Part shown: positions 18,644-27,763 of the stretch, in pieces | Layout: each line of letters starts with the position of its first letter | How positions within the stretch are numbered: the first letter of the stretch is position 1 | Assembly: GCA_019634835.1 (NCBI GenBank) | Contig: JAHCAO010000001.1 | Location: forward strand, 1-64,000 | Source: Gammaproteobacteria bacterium | GTDB lineage: Bacteria; Pseudomonadota; Gammaproteobacteria; DSM-16500 | Direction: 5' to 3' | Length of the DNA: 64,000 nt | Notes under the pieces: model-generated | Databases searched by the model: none | Told to the model about the DNA's origin: nothing | The model's input: only the letters and a program-made list of their open reading frames with translations | Position numbers and translations under genes: made by a program

Positions 18644-18832
18644 GGTGGCCATCGGATCCCCAAAAACTGAAGCGAGTAGATAGCACCATTCAAAGTCATC
18701 ACAACAGCTCGCTTTGAAATACAGTAGATGGGTGGAAACGATAGCCTTTATTCCTTCGCTTGCTTTCCTCTTAACAAACCTTCATAGCTTCGAGATCGCA
18801 GCACTTCCGTTTTGTTGGATCCGATGGCTACC
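18644..18832 (-). repeat. MITE-like palindromic element, copy 2
   Basis: The inverted ends, 18644-18659 and 18817-18832, share the core GCCATCGGATCC with copy 1. Read on the minus strand, the whole 189 bases align with 1781-1990 at roughly three-quarters identity, interior included. The divergence suggests an old family. There is no coding frame inside. Confidence 0.8.
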
Positions 18833-18977
18833 ATGAATGACTGCTATTCTTCTCCTTTTGCTACAAAAAATTTATCATGCCCACATTTCGAATAGATATT
18901 GAATGGCCAGATATATGCATTGATCTTGCGCCTACGGTGTGCACCAATAGCGATGATGTACCATCATTTCACTCGAA

Positions 18978-20099
18978 TTATTTACTTTGTAGAGATTTAA
19001 TGACTGTACCGAGAAAGCGTGTCGCTTCACCACCCGTCACAGCGCGGTGATCAAAAGTAAGTGATAATGGCATAATACGACCTACTATAATTTCACCATC
19101 ACGAGGCATCACTACATCACGGGTACGCCCACAACCAAGAATTGCCACTGCAGGTGGAACAATAATAGGTGTCGCATAACGTCCCGCGATCATACCAAAA
19201 TTTGACAACGTGATAGTTGAGCCTTGCAAATCTGTTGGTGAGACCGTACGTGCATTAATAGATTCTTTGTAATCATCAATAGCTTGCCGTAACGCTTGGT
19301 CAGAAAGCACGCCTACATTTTTGATAACAGGCACAAATAATCCTCCTGAAGAATCCACTGCAAGACCAATGTGCACTTCATCAAAGATTTTCCGTTCTAA
19401 TGTCTTACCATCAAACCAAGCATTCAGCGCGGGTTCTTCTTTAGCAGCGGCCACTATTGCTTTAAGAATCCTAACAGTAATATCTGTTTTAGATGGTAAT
19501 CCTGTTAAATCTGCATCTTCTATAATGGTGACAGGAACAACTTCACGATGTGACTGTGCCATCGTCTGTGCCATTACACGACGTACGCCACGCAATGGCT
19601 CTGTGTGACTATCCAGCTGGGTAGTCTGTGGTTTTTTTTCAATAAATTGTTTAACATCATCCGTAGTAATTAATCCTTGCGGCCCAGTTGGCTGAATTAA
19701 GCTTAAATCTACATTCCATTGTTGCGCTAACGCTCTGGCAGCAGGCATTGCTTTAATGGTAGATGATTTTGTCTTCGTTGTGCCGATGATAACGTCTCCG
19801 TCATCCCATTTCTTTTCACTGGTTTCTAATTTACCCACCACACTTCCTTTATCAGCTGCTACCTCTTCAGTTTCATAAGTAACCAGTGGCGCTCCCGTTT
19901 TAACAATTTCATTCGTCTTACCATGCAAATGAGTAATTTTTCCTGCGTAGGGTGAAGGCACATCTACAACTGCTTTTGCTGTTTCCATAGAAACAAGCGG
20001 TTGATCAACCTTTACAACATCACCCACCTTTACATACCATTCACGAATTTCTGCTTCAGCAAGACCTTCACCTAAATCGGGTAAATGAAAAATTTTCAT
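18978..20099 (-). CDS. pdhC: 2-oxo acid (pyruvate) dehydrogenase E2, dihydrolipoamide acyltransferase
   Basis: A 373-residue E2 subunit with one lipoyl domain (1-75, lipoyl-lysine Lys42 in METAKAVVD), a peripheral-subunit-binding domain (about 115-152, AMPAARALAQQW), and a catalytic domain with His351 in DHRAVTGG. The usual HRxxDG has Thr instead of Asp; I have seen this variant in other short E2 proteins. It transfers the acyl group to CoA. It is the last gene of a three-gene operon and overlaps the E1-beta gene by 4 bases. No E3 gene is nearby, so a shared dihydrolipoamide dehydrogenase is expected elsewhere. Confidence 0.9.
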   Translation of the reverse strand: MKIFHLPDLGEGLAEAEIREWYVKVGDVVKVDQPLVSMETAKAVVDVPSPYAGKITHLHGKTNEIVKTGAPLVTYETEEVAADKGSVVGKLETSEKKWDDGDVIIGTTKTKSSTIKAMPAARALAQQWNVDLSLIQPTGPQGLITTDDVKQFIEKKPQTTQLDSHTEPLRGVRRVMAQTMAQSHREVVPVTIIEDADLTGLPSKTDITVRILKAIVAAAKEEPALNAWFDGKTLERKIFDEVHIGLAVDSSGGLFVPVIKNVGVLSDQALRQAIDDYKESINARTVSPTDLQGSTITLSNFGMIAGRYATPIIVPPAVAILGCGRTRDVVMPRDGEIIVGRIMPLSLTFDHRAVTGGEATRFLGTVIKSLQSK

Positions 20100-21076
20100 G
20101 CAAACTCCATAAGACGATGAACAGTTTCAATAATTCGTTTTTCACTTGGGATATAATATTTTTCCAACTTTGCGTAAGGAACTATTGTATCAAAACCAGC
20201 AACGCGTTCTGGCGGTGCTTTTAGTGAAAATAGCGCCTTTTCCGCCACTTGCGCCAGGATTTCTGCGCCCACACCACACGTTAGCGGTGCTTCATGGACC
20301 ACAATACAACGACCCGTTTTTTCAACAGAAGCTAAAATCGTATCCATATCTAGGGGCTTAATTGTTGCAACATCTATCACTTCAGCACTAATACCATTCT
20401 GATTAAGCTGATCTGCAGCAGCAAGTGTTTCTTTGACCATCGCACCCCATGTTACCAGTGTGACATCATTACCAGATCGTAAAGTAAAACAAACATCTAA
20501 TGGTAACGCTTTACCGTCATTTTTTACTTCTTGTTTTGCATAACGATAAAGACGCGATGGTTCCAAAAATATCACTGGGTCTGGGTCACGAATAGAGGCA
20601 AGTAATAATCCGTAAGCACGAGCAGGTGACGACGGAATAACAACACGCAACCCTGGCGTATGAGCAAAATAAGCTTCCGTGCTTTCTGAATGATGTTCAG
20701 GCGCATGGATACCAGCACCAAACGGTGTTCGAAACACCACGGGGCAAGTTAAGCGCCCTCGTGTACGATTACGCATACGTGAAGCATGGTTAATGATTTC
20801 ATCTAATGCAGGATAAATAAAACCCATAAATTGAAACTCAGCAACCGGTCTTAAACCACGCACTGCCATGCCAACCGCTAATCCCGCTATCATAGATTCC
20901 GCTAATGGAGTATCTAATACACGCTCAGGGCCAAACTTATCTAGCAACCCTACTGTTGCGCGAAACACCCCACCATTTTTTGCTACATCTTCACCCATTA
21001 CAATGACATCAGGATTTTCTTGCATTTCATCAGCAAGCGCTTGGTTTATTGCTTCAACGAGGGTCATTTCAGCCAT
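20096..21076 (-). CDS. pdhB: Pyruvate (2-oxo acid) dehydrogenase E1 beta subunit
   Basis: A 326-residue transketolase-like E1-beta protein. GEDVAKNGGVFRAT, DTPLAESMIAG, GLRPVAEFQFMGFIYPA and FRTPFGAGIHAPEHHSES are typical of the heterotetrameric pyruvate or branched-chain 2-oxo acid dehydrogenases. It pairs with the E1-alpha gene immediately upstream, whose end it overlaps by 8 bases, and the E2 gene downstream, whose start it overlaps by 4 bases. The tight overlaps imply translational coupling and fixed stoichiometry. Confidence 0.93.
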   Translation of the reverse strand: MAEMTLVEAINQALADEMQENPDVIVMGEDVAKNGGVFRATVGLLDKFGPERVLDTPLAESMIAGLAVGMAVRGLRPVAEFQFMGFIYPALDEIINHASRMRNRTRGRLTCPVVFRTPFGAGIHAPEHHSESTEAYFAHTPGLRVVIPSSPARAYGLLLASIRDPDPVIFLEPSRLYRYAKQEVKNDGKALPLDVCFTLRSGNDVTLVTWGAMVKETLAAADQLNQNGISAEVIDVATIKPLDMDTILASVEKTGRCIVVHEAPLTCGVGAEILAQVAEKALFSLKAPPERVAGFDTIVPYAKLEKYYIPSEKRIIETVHRLMEFA

Positions 21077-22142
21077 GAGTCACTTTCTCCATCTCTCTAA
21101 GCATATTGCGCTGTGCTATATATGCATTAGGTAATTGCGCATAAAGATAATCAAACATCGACTCTAAAGGTGATGGCACTACAGTTAAATAGTCTTGAAC
21201 AGCTTGATCTACTTCTGCAGCACACTCAGCTTGTAACGCTTCTTCCTGCTTTTCTGTCCAACTCCCTAATGTTTCTAAATAGCGGCGCAGTCGAGCAATG
21301 GGTTCTTTTTTCCATTCCTGCTCACGCATAGACTTGGGTTCATATCGGCTTGCATCATCAGCCGTTGTATGATCATGCTGACGATAACAAACCATTTCTA
21401 ATAGATGCGGCTCGCCTTTTTCACGAGCATTCGTTAACGCTTCAGCAGTACGCTGCTGGATAGCAATAATATCATTGCCATCAATTTGTTCGCCCGAAAA
21501 ACCTGCAGCAATAGCCTTTTGTGCAATTGTATGGGCCGCTGTTTGTGCTTGCCGCGATACAGATATCGCCCATTGATTGTTACATACGACAAAAACGATT
21601 GGCAGTTTCCATACCCCTGCCACATTCATTGCTTCATAAAAATCACCTTGTGAGGTTGCTCCCTCTCCAAGCATAGATAATACAGCTCGCTTTTCTTTGT
21701 GATATTTTACTGCATAGGCAGCACCCGCAGCATGCAAAGTTTGGCTTCCTATTGGCACACTATAAGGGAAATCTTCATTATTAAAACAATTACCCCGTTC
21801 GTCTCCACCCCAGTATTGCAATATCTGCGATAATTTGACACCACGTTGGATGAGTGCCCCGATATCACGATAGTATGGGACATAAATATCACTTTTAGCC
21901 ATTGCATTACCGACACCAACAAAAACAGCTTCTTGCCCACGTGTAGAAGGATAAGTTCCTAATTTTCCCGTACGTTGCAAAGCAATCGCTTTCGTATCTA
22001 TTGTACGAACAAGCACCATCAACCCATATAATTGCTTTAGGGCTTCTACATCTTTAGCAATGGCTGGAGCTTTATCTGCCATCTGGCTTTCTTCATTAAG
22101 GTATTGGTAATAGGGGATTTCAAAACGATCTATAATTTTCAT
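21069..22142 (-). CDS. pdhA: Pyruvate (2-oxo acid) dehydrogenase E1 alpha subunit
   Basis: The thiamine-diphosphate-binding E1-alpha protein, 357 residues from the preferred start. The cofactor motif GEGATSQGDFYEAMN replaces the more common GDG with GEG; QTLHAAGAAYA and the phosphorylation-loop region RQHDHTTADDASRYE are present. The frame is open 14 codons further (to 22184), but the ATG at 22142 has the strong ribosome-binding site AAGGGAG 7 bases upstream. It is the first gene of pdhA-pdhB-pdhC. The substrate could be a branched-chain 2-oxo acid, and both families share these motifs. Confidence 0.9.
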   Translation of the reverse strand: MKIIDRFEIPYYQYLNEESQMADKAPAIAKDVEALKQLYGLMVLVRTIDTKAIALQRTGKLGTYPSTRGQEAVFVGVGNAMAKSDIYVPYYRDIGALIQRGVKLSQILQYWGGDERGNCFNNEDFPYSVPIGSQTLHAAGAAYAVKYHKEKRAVLSMLGEGATSQGDFYEAMNVAGVWKLPIVFVVCNNQWAISVSRQAQTAAHTIAQKAIAAGFSGEQIDGNDIIAIQQRTAEALTNAREKGEPHLLEMVCYRQHDHTTADDASRYEPKSMREQEWKKEPIARLRRYLETLGSWTEKQEEALQAECAAEVDQAVQDYLTVVPSPLESMFDYLYAQLPNAYIAQRNMLREMEKVTHG

Positions 22143-22184
22143 TGTACGGAACTCCCTTATGTAATTGATGCGGCTCTTTAACAA

Positions 22185-22318
22185 TATACCCGTAGCGTTT
22201 TTAGACGTTTTATTGATTTGATCCTACCAGTAAGTGTTTGCTTTCATGCTCGTAAACTGTGCGTGAAAACGAACACCCACTGTCACCCATGATTTTTACT
22301 CCTTAAGTGAAACGCTAC
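22185..22318. repeat. Inverted repeat with a dispersed 19-base motif, upstream of pdhA
   Basis: TATACCCGTAGCGTTT (22185-22200) and the inverted partner GTGAAACGCTAC (22307-22318) enclose about 105 bases with further partial symmetry. The left arm matches the 19-base words at 58987-59005 and 60780-60798. There is no gene in the 330 bases between pdhA and phaB apart from this; promoters for both divergent operons should lie here. Confidence 0.55.
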
Positions 22319-22472
22319 AACCACATGACAACGTTAGCATTTATCTGCTTTAAATAAAAAGTTACACTAGCATTATTTACATATTTATGCTTTTTATCCA
22401 AACATGCCAAAAAATGACTGGCAACAAGATTAGCCATCAAGGAAAATAGAGTCAAGCAAAGGAGTAATAATC

Positions 22473-23213
22473 ATGGCAAAAAAAATAGCTGTGGTAACAG
22501 GAGGAATGGGTGGAATAGGTCATGCTATATCAAGAGAATTACATAATCAAGATATTCGTGTAGTGGTAGCTTATCATCGCAACCACGAAGCAGCGCTTGC
22601 TTGGCAAGCTCAACAAAAACAAGTGGGATATCTTTTTGACATTGCACATGTTGATGTTACTAATTTTCAATCATGTCATGACATGATAAAAAAAATCGAA
22701 AATGAAATCAGTCCCGTCGACATCCTTATTAACAATGCAGGCATTACCCGGGATCATACCTGCTGCAAAATGAGTAAAGAAGATTGGGATATAGTGATTT
22801 CAACAGATTTAAGCAGTGTTTTTCATATGACACACTCCGTTATCAATGGTATGAAAAACCGAAATTATGGGCGTGTTATTAATATTTCTTCTATCAATGG
22901 ACAAAAAGGTCAATATGGCCAAGTGAATTACTCAGCAGCAAAAGCAGGCATGCATGGCTTTACCAAATCCTTAGCGATGGAAGTTGCAAAACATAATATC
23001 ACTGTCAATACTATTTCTCCTGGTTACGTTGCCACAGATATGGTCATGGATGTACCTAAGAACATTCGCGAAAAGATTATTGAACAAATCCCCATGGGTC
23101 GATTTGCTGAACCTGAAGAAGTTGCACGTGTTGCAGCATTTCTTGCAGATGAGAAGAATGGTTATATTACTGGGGCCAATATTGCCATTAATGGTGGCCA
23201 TTATATGCTTTAA
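22473..23213 (+). CDS. phaB: Acetoacetyl-CoA reductase
   Basis: A 246-residue SDR that reduces acetoacetyl-CoA to (R)-3-hydroxybutyryl-CoA with NADPH, the second step of PHB synthesis. GGMGGIG is at 10-16, NNAG at 87-90, and the catalytic Ser140, Tyr153 and Lys157 are intact; the ITRD after NNAG and QKGQYGQVNYSAAKAGMHGF are PhaB hallmarks. A Shine-Dalgarno AAAGGAG precedes it. The phaR, phasin and phaC genes follow in the same direction. No beta-ketothiolase (phaA) is in the window. Confidence 0.93.
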   Translation: MAKKIAVVTGGMGGIGHAISRELHNQDIRVVVAYHRNHEAALAWQAQQKQVGYLFDIAHVDVTNFQSCHDMIKKIENEISPVDILINNAGITRDHTCCKMSKEDWDIVISTDLSSVFHMTHSVINGMKNRNYGRVINISSINGQKGQYGQVNYSAAKAGMHGFTKSLAMEVAKHNITVNTISPGYVATDMVMDVPKNIREKIIEQIPMGRFAEPEEVARVAAFLADEKNGYITGANIAINGGHYML

Positions 23214-23238
23214 TCCTTTAGGAATATCTAAACAATCT

Positions 23239-23718
23239 ATGCAACCTGTTCGAATCATCAAAAAATATCCTAACCGTCGTCTCTATGACACAAAACTTGG
23301 TGTTTACATTACCTTAGATGAAGTGAAAAAATTAGTACTTGATCGAATTGCATTTCAGGTGATTGACGTTCGTACTAAAAAAGATTTAACTCAAAATACC
23401 CTTTTACAAATTATTACCGAACAAGAAACTACTTCTACACCTATCTTTACAAATGCATTATTACAAGATTTTATTCGCTCTTATCACGAAAAATCCCACC
23501 ACATATTCACTGGATATCTTGAACAAGTCATGAACTTGTTTCTTCATCAAAAGGAGCTTTTGAAAAATCAATGGTCATTATACCAAAAACTATTAGCTAA
23601 CCCTGCTCTCATACAACAAATCCCACAAATGCAAAAACTCACGACAACACCCACATCATCGCCCCAAAAAAAACAATCTAGCCATCCTAAAAAACGCCTT
23701 AAAAATAGAAATAAATAA
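23239..23718 (+). CDS. phaR: PHB synthesis repressor
   Basis: A 159-residue PhaR. The N-terminal PHB/PHA accumulation regulator DNA-binding domain is unmistakable (RIIKKYPNRRLYDTKLGVYI at about 5-24), followed by the granule-binding domain (LLQIITEQE) and a basic Lys-rich tail. The frame is open further upstream across the end of phaB, but homologues start at MQPVRIIKKYPNRRLYD, so the ATG at 23239 is chosen. PhaR represses phasin and itself, and leaves DNA when it binds nascent PHB granules. A TGC-rich palindrome before the phasin gene is a plausible target. Confidence 0.92.
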   Translation: MQPVRIIKKYPNRRLYDTKLGVYITLDEVKKLVLDRIAFQVIDVRTKKDLTQNTLLQIITEQETTSTPIFTNALLQDFIRSYHEKSHHIFTGYLEQVMNLFLHQKELLKNQWSLYQKLLANPALIQQIPQMQKLTTTPTSSPQKKQSSHPKKRLKNRNK

Positions 23719-23763
23719 TTAAAAATTATTAAATTACACTAATTTTTTCTGATATTGGCGAAT

Positions 23764-23817
23764 TTGACAAATTAACTAGAATGACCTACATTGAATATAT
23801 ATGTTGCAGTGCAGCAA
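23764..23817 (+). promoter_or_regulatory. Probable phasin promoter with PhaR-type operator
   Basis: TTGACA (23764-23769) and TACATT (23787-23792) are 17 bases apart, a good sigma-70 layout. Just downstream lies TTGCAGTGCAGCAA (23804-23817), a TGC-rich near-palindrome similar to sites known for PhaR. A repressor bound here would block the phasin promoter. Binding is inferred. Confidence 0.45.
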
Positions 23818-23852
23818 TTTACTATATTAGTTTAATGTAGGAGGATGCTATT

Positions 23853-24227
23853 ATGTATACAGAAAATTTTGAACAGTGGATGAAAATGAATAAAAATTTT
23901 TCCACGCCTATTACTGAATTACATAAAACTACAACAGAAATATGGAAGCGAATAGCAGAACAGAATTTAGAAATGATGAGTGATAATTTTTCACGCTTTT
24001 CCAATCAGCTAAAACGCTTTAGCAACGTTAAGAAACCAGAAGATTTAATTAATTTACAAAAAGATTGTATTAGTGAAGATATTGCGGCTTGCACAGAAAA
24101 TGTGCAAAAAGTAGTTCACATGACCATGGAAAACATGGAAGAAATAGCAAAAGTATGGAGTTCTACTGCTACCAAAATTTCAGAAAAAGCAGTTGAAAAA
24201 GCTCAAAAATTTGCGGAAAAAGCTTAA
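23853..24227 (+). CDS. phaP: Phasin
   Basis: A 124-residue, all-helical amphipathic protein of the Phasin_2 type, which coats PHB granules. Visible features are the N-terminal MYTENFEQWMKMNKNFSTPI, long heptad-like stretches and the C-terminal Ala/Lys tail (AVEKAQKFAEKA). A strong ribosome-binding site (AGGAGG, 8 bases) suggests high expression. It lies between phaR and phaC, with its own probable promoter and PhaR-type site, as expected for the main PhaR-controlled gene. Confidence 0.85.
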   Translation: MYTENFEQWMKMNKNFSTPITELHKTTTEIWKRIAEQNLEMMSDNFSRFSNQLKRFSNVKKPEDLINLQKDCISEDIAACTENVQKVVHMTMENMEEIAKVWSSTATKISEKAVEKAQKFAEKA

Positions 24228-24294
24228 TACATAATAGTATTACAAGCTTATTAATCACCTATCATTCAACAACCAATAGCCACTGAGGTGTAGA

Positions 24295-26046
24295 ATGATC
24301 GATACACACTGGTCAGGGAAAAAAGAACAAGCAGAGGCCATTGATAGATCATTACAAGTCGCAATCAGCAAGTTGACGGGTGGCATTTCTCCAGCATCAT
24401 TGCTGCTTGCTTTTTTTGATTGGTATTTTCACCTGCTCCTCCATCCTGACAAGCAAATGGAATTAACTGAATTATACCAAGAGAATATGCTTCACTTAGC
24501 GAAACAATATTTAGGTCATCTCAGCGGGGATCCAAGTGGTGAATATTGTGTCATCACCTCCCCTCAAGACAAACGATTTATCGATAAGAATTGGCAGCAA
24601 TTTCCATATACTTTTTATTATGAGTCATTCCTGTTAATACAAAACTGGTGGCATACCGCTGCAACAAGTGTACGTGGAGTCAGCCAGCACCATCAAGATG
24701 TGGTTGATTTCACCCTGCGCCAAATCATTGATATGTTATCACCATCCAACTCTGTCTTTAGCAACCCTGAGATTCAACAAGCTGCCATTGAACAAAAAGG
24801 CGAAAACTTTGTCAGAGGATTAGAAAATTTCCTCGATGATACTCGTCGTCACTTAATGAATGAACCACCCGCAGGAGCAGAAAATTTTGTAATCGGTGAA
24901 AATATCGCTGCCTCACCAGGAAAGGTCATTTACCGTAACCACCTAATTGAACTCATTCAATATGCGCCATTAACTGAAAAAGTTTATGCTGAACCTGTTC
25001 TTATCACTCCTGCTTGGATCATGAAGTACTACATACTGGACCTCACTCCTAAGCATTCTTTAGTAAAATATTTGGTAGAGAAAGGTCATACTGTATTCAT
25101 GATTTCCTGGAAAAACCCTAAGAGAAAAGACCGTGATCTTGGGATGGACGATTACCTCAACCTTGGCATAATGTCTGCGGTGAATACTATATCTAAAGTA
25201 ATACCAGAGAAAAAAATCCATCTGATCGGTTATTGTTTAGGCGGCACGTTAACAGCGATTGCGACAGCAACCATGGCTCGAGATAATGACCATCGCTTAG
25301 GCAGCATGACGTTATTCGCGGCTCAAACTGATTTCAATGATCCTGGCGAACTAGGTTTGTTTATTGATGAAAGTCAAATAACTTTTCTTGAAAGTATTAT
25401 GCAAGAGAGAGGTTACTTAGACACACATCAAATGGCTGGAGCATTTCAATTATTACGATCAAACGACCTTATTTGGTCTCGATTGATTCATGACTATTTA
25501 TTAGGTGTACGCAAACCATTAACGGATTTAATGGCATGGAACGCAGATGCTACACGTATGCCTTATAAAATGCACTCCGAGTATTTACGAAGACTATTTT
25601 TACATAATGAATTAGCCGAAGGTAAGTTTAGCACCAATGGAAAACCGATTGCATTAACTGATATTTCTATTCCTATCTTTGTTGTTGCAACAGAGCGCGA
25701 TCATGTCTCGCCTTGGCATTCAGTATTTAAAATTAACTTATTGACCACTAGTGATGTCACTTTTGCGTTAACCAGCGGTGGGCATAACGTTGGTATTGTC
25801 AGTATGCCATCTAAAACAACCAAGCGTTATTATCGAATCTCAACTTTAAAAGAAGGCAAGCGTTTTATTGATGCTGACAATTGGTACCTAAGCACAAAAC
25901 CTATTGAAGGATCTTGGTGGCTGCCATTTGAGAAATGGCTAGCAAAACGATCTGGAAAAAAAGTCAATGTGCCAGAGATGGGGTGCAAAAAAGAAAACAT
26001 CCTACCATTAGAAGATGCACCAGGATCTTATGTTCGACAAAAATAA
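24295..26046 (+). CDS. phaC: Class I poly(3-hydroxyalkanoate) synthase
   Basis: A 583-residue PhaC that polymerises 3-hydroxybutyryl-CoA into PHB at the granule surface. The lipase-like box GYCLGG holds the catalytic Cys314; Asp469 (TERDHVSPWHS) and His497 (SGGHNVGI) complete the triad. The N-terminal domain and the length of 580-590 residues fit class I synthases, which work without PhaE. It closes the phaB-phaR-phasin-phaC cluster. It is convergent with the transpeptidase gene, only 21 bases away. Confidence 0.95.
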   Translation: MIDTHWSGKKEQAEAIDRSLQVAISKLTGGISPASLLLAFFDWYFHLLLHPDKQMELTELYQENMLHLAKQYLGHLSGDPSGEYCVITSPQDKRFIDKNWQQFPYTFYYESFLLIQNWWHTAATSVRGVSQHHQDVVDFTLRQIIDMLSPSNSVFSNPEIQQAAIEQKGENFVRGLENFLDDTRRHLMNEPPAGAENFVIGENIAASPGKVIYRNHLIELIQYAPLTEKVYAEPVLITPAWIMKYYILDLTPKHSLVKYLVEKGHTVFMISWKNPKRKDRDLGMDDYLNLGIMSAVNTISKVIPEKKIHLIGYCLGGTLTAIATATMARDNDHRLGSMTLFAAQTDFNDPGELGLFIDESQITFLESIMQERGYLDTHQMAGAFQLLRSNDLIWSRLIHDYLLGVRKPLTDLMAWNADATRMPYKMHSEYLRRLFLHNELAEGKFSTNGKPIALTDISIPIFVVATERDHVSPWHSVFKINLLTTSDVTFALTSGGHNVGIVSMPSKTTKRYYRISTLKEGKRFIDADNWYLSTKPIEGSWWLPFEKWLAKRSGKKVNVPEMGCKKENILPLEDAPGSYVRQK

Positions 26047-26067
26047 CTCAACAAAAAACTCCTCTTC

Positions 26068-26787
26068 TTAAGAATAATCCTTAACAATGATTCTAGTTCC
26101 ACGGTAATTATTTCCTGAAGTCGGCCCTTCAATAAAAGAATAACGCAGCCATTCTGCATCATTAACATACATGCGCACACACCCATGGCTAGCATTATAG
26201 CCAGGCAATCCATTTGGCTCACCATGTAATGCTTGTCCATTCTGAAAATACATACAATAGGGCATAGGTGCACCGCCATCAGGCAATGGAAATTTGGTTG
26301 AAAAACAATCGCTGCTACCCAATGAGTAAACCCTAAAGGAACCAGAATGTGTACGGCACTCTCTATCTACATCTTTACAATAATCTGCGCCAGAAGATGC
26401 AGGCCCCCATCTGACTAAAAGACCATCCACATCATAAGCTCCCCATGCTTGTTCGACAGGATCCACCATCACTATTTTTTCACCAGGGGAAGGAATATTA
26501 ATGGGAAAAGGTGAAAAATCCATAATATCAGCATCAGCCAAATTTGCTGGGACAGCAATCACTAAACCAGGGTATAGCTGAGTATTCATCCTATTAATTC
26601 GCATCACAATACCTCTGTCATGATCATCAGGAAATAAGGATCTCCACGATTGCCTTCCCTTGACATGCAAGCACTGAAACCCTGATAATTTACACAATTT
26701 CCTACCATAGGCTGCAAAACCTATTGAAATAGGAAAAATCAGCGAGGTGATAACAAACATTAACACGACTATCCCTCGAATTTGCAT
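26068..26787 (-). CDS. L,D-transpeptidase (YkuD domain), exported
   Basis: A 239-residue protein with an N-terminal hydrophobic signal or anchor (about 6-26). The YkuD catalytic signature is complete: HGEPNG, then the SHGCVRM motif with the nucleophilic Cys, near residues 196-220. A LysM-like segment (about 50-90, with QLYPGLVIAVPANL) may bind peptidoglycan. Such enzymes make 3-3 crosslinks or attach proteins to the wall in the periplasm. Extra Cys residues around 146-180 could form disulfides. It is a single gene. Confidence 0.88.
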   Translation of the reverse strand: MQIRGIVVLMFVITSLIFPISIGFAAYGRKLCKLSGFQCLHVKGRQSWRSLFPDDHDRGIVMRINRMNTQLYPGLVIAVPANLADADIMDFSPFPINIPSPGEKIVMVDPVEQAWGAYDVDGLLVRWGPASSGADYCKDVDRECRTHSGSFRVYSLGSSDCFSTKFPLPDGGAPMPYCMYFQNGQALHGEPNGLPGYNASHGCVRMYVNDAEWLRYSFIEGPTSGNNYRGTRIIVKDYS

Positions 26788-26926
26788 AACTCACACTCCT
26801 TACTTTCATGCTACCATTCTTTTCACACACCCAGTATTTCCACCAACAAGGTTAAATGTAACAATATCAGACCTGAAGTTAAAATTTAACTGCACTAAAC
26901 GGCAATAATAATATGAGGGAGACACG

Positions 26927-27763
26927 GTGACCATTCTTATTTTTTCTGGCTTACTTCTTGCCTTTTCATTTTTTGCCGGCTTATTGGGTGCTCTCACAGG
27001 GTTGGGCGGCGGTGTAGTGATTATTCCTGTACTCGTGTTATTCTTTCACATTAATATTCACTATGCTATGGGAGCTTCGCTCATTTCCGTTATTGCTACC
27101 TCCTCTGGGGCCACTATTGCTTATTTACGTGAAGGCTACACTAATCTAAGAATCGGCATGTTTCTTGAAACTACCGCAGTAATGGGTGCTTTTATTGGCG
27201 CATTACTGATCGCTGTCGTTTCAAAAACATTTCTTGCCGTCTTATTTAGTTTCCTATTATTTTTCTCTGCTTATTTGACTCTCAAACGAAAAGAAGATCA
27301 TGAGGAATATCAGCAATCTCATCCTTGGGCCATCGCTTTGAAATTAGATAGTTCATATCCAGTTAAGAATAAATTATTAAATTACCATGTTCAAAATGTC
27401 CCACGTGGATTATTTATTATGAGTATTGCTGGACTTATCGCTGGATTACTTGGAGTTGGCTCCGGTACATTAAAAGTATTGGCCATGGACCAAGCATTAC
27501 GCCTACCATATAAAGTAGCGACAACAACCAGTAATTTTATGATTGGTATCACAGCGGCTGTCAGCACAGGAATCTATTTCTCACATGGTTACATCAATCC
27601 CGTGATTGTCTTTCCTGTTATGATCGGCGTTATCCTTGGAGCATTTTTGGGTGCAAGAATACTACCTATCATTCATACTCGCACACTACGAATGATATTC
27701 AGTATCGTAATCAGCTTCATTGGTTTCCAAATGCTCTATAAAGGCCTCACAGGAACGATATAA
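26927..27763 (+). CDS. TauE/SafE family membrane permease
   Basis: A 278-residue inner-membrane protein with about eight hydrophobic segments. The two Gly-rich half-repeats of the family are visible (LLGALTGLGGGVVIIPVL near residue 20, and GLLGVGSGTLKV near 170). The start is a GTG with GAGGGAGA just upstream. The family exports or imports organosulfur or sulfite anions; the substrate here is unknown. The next gene begins directly after the stop codon and belongs to DUF1634, a known partner of TauE-like proteins. Confidence 0.88.
   Translation: MTILIFSGLLLAFSFFAGLLGALTGLGGGVVIIPVLVLFFHINIHYAMGASLISVIATSSGATIAYLREGYTNLRIGMFLETTAVMGAFIGALLIAVVSKTFLAVLFSFLLFFSAYLTLKRKEDHEEYQQSHPWAIALKLDSSYPVKNKLLNYHVQNVPRGLFIMSIAGLIAGLLGVGSGTLKVLAMDQALRLPYKVATTTSNFMIGITAAVSTGIYFSHGYINPVIVFPVMIGVILGAFLGARILPIIHTRTLRMIFSIVISFIGFQMLYKGLTGTI

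Larger units (their letters stand above)
18370..18977. other. Gene-free stretch holding two repeat types
   Basis: About 600 bases between pdhC and the GGDEF-EAL gene hold a REP-like repeat (18581-18626) and the second MITE-like element (18644-18832), both described separately. I see no gene and no clear terminator for pdhC in 18833-18977. Confidence 0.5.

Noticed and set aside
21434..21940. Alternative frames within pdhA
   Set aside because: They lie in a wrong frame of a clearly coding region and have no homology signal.
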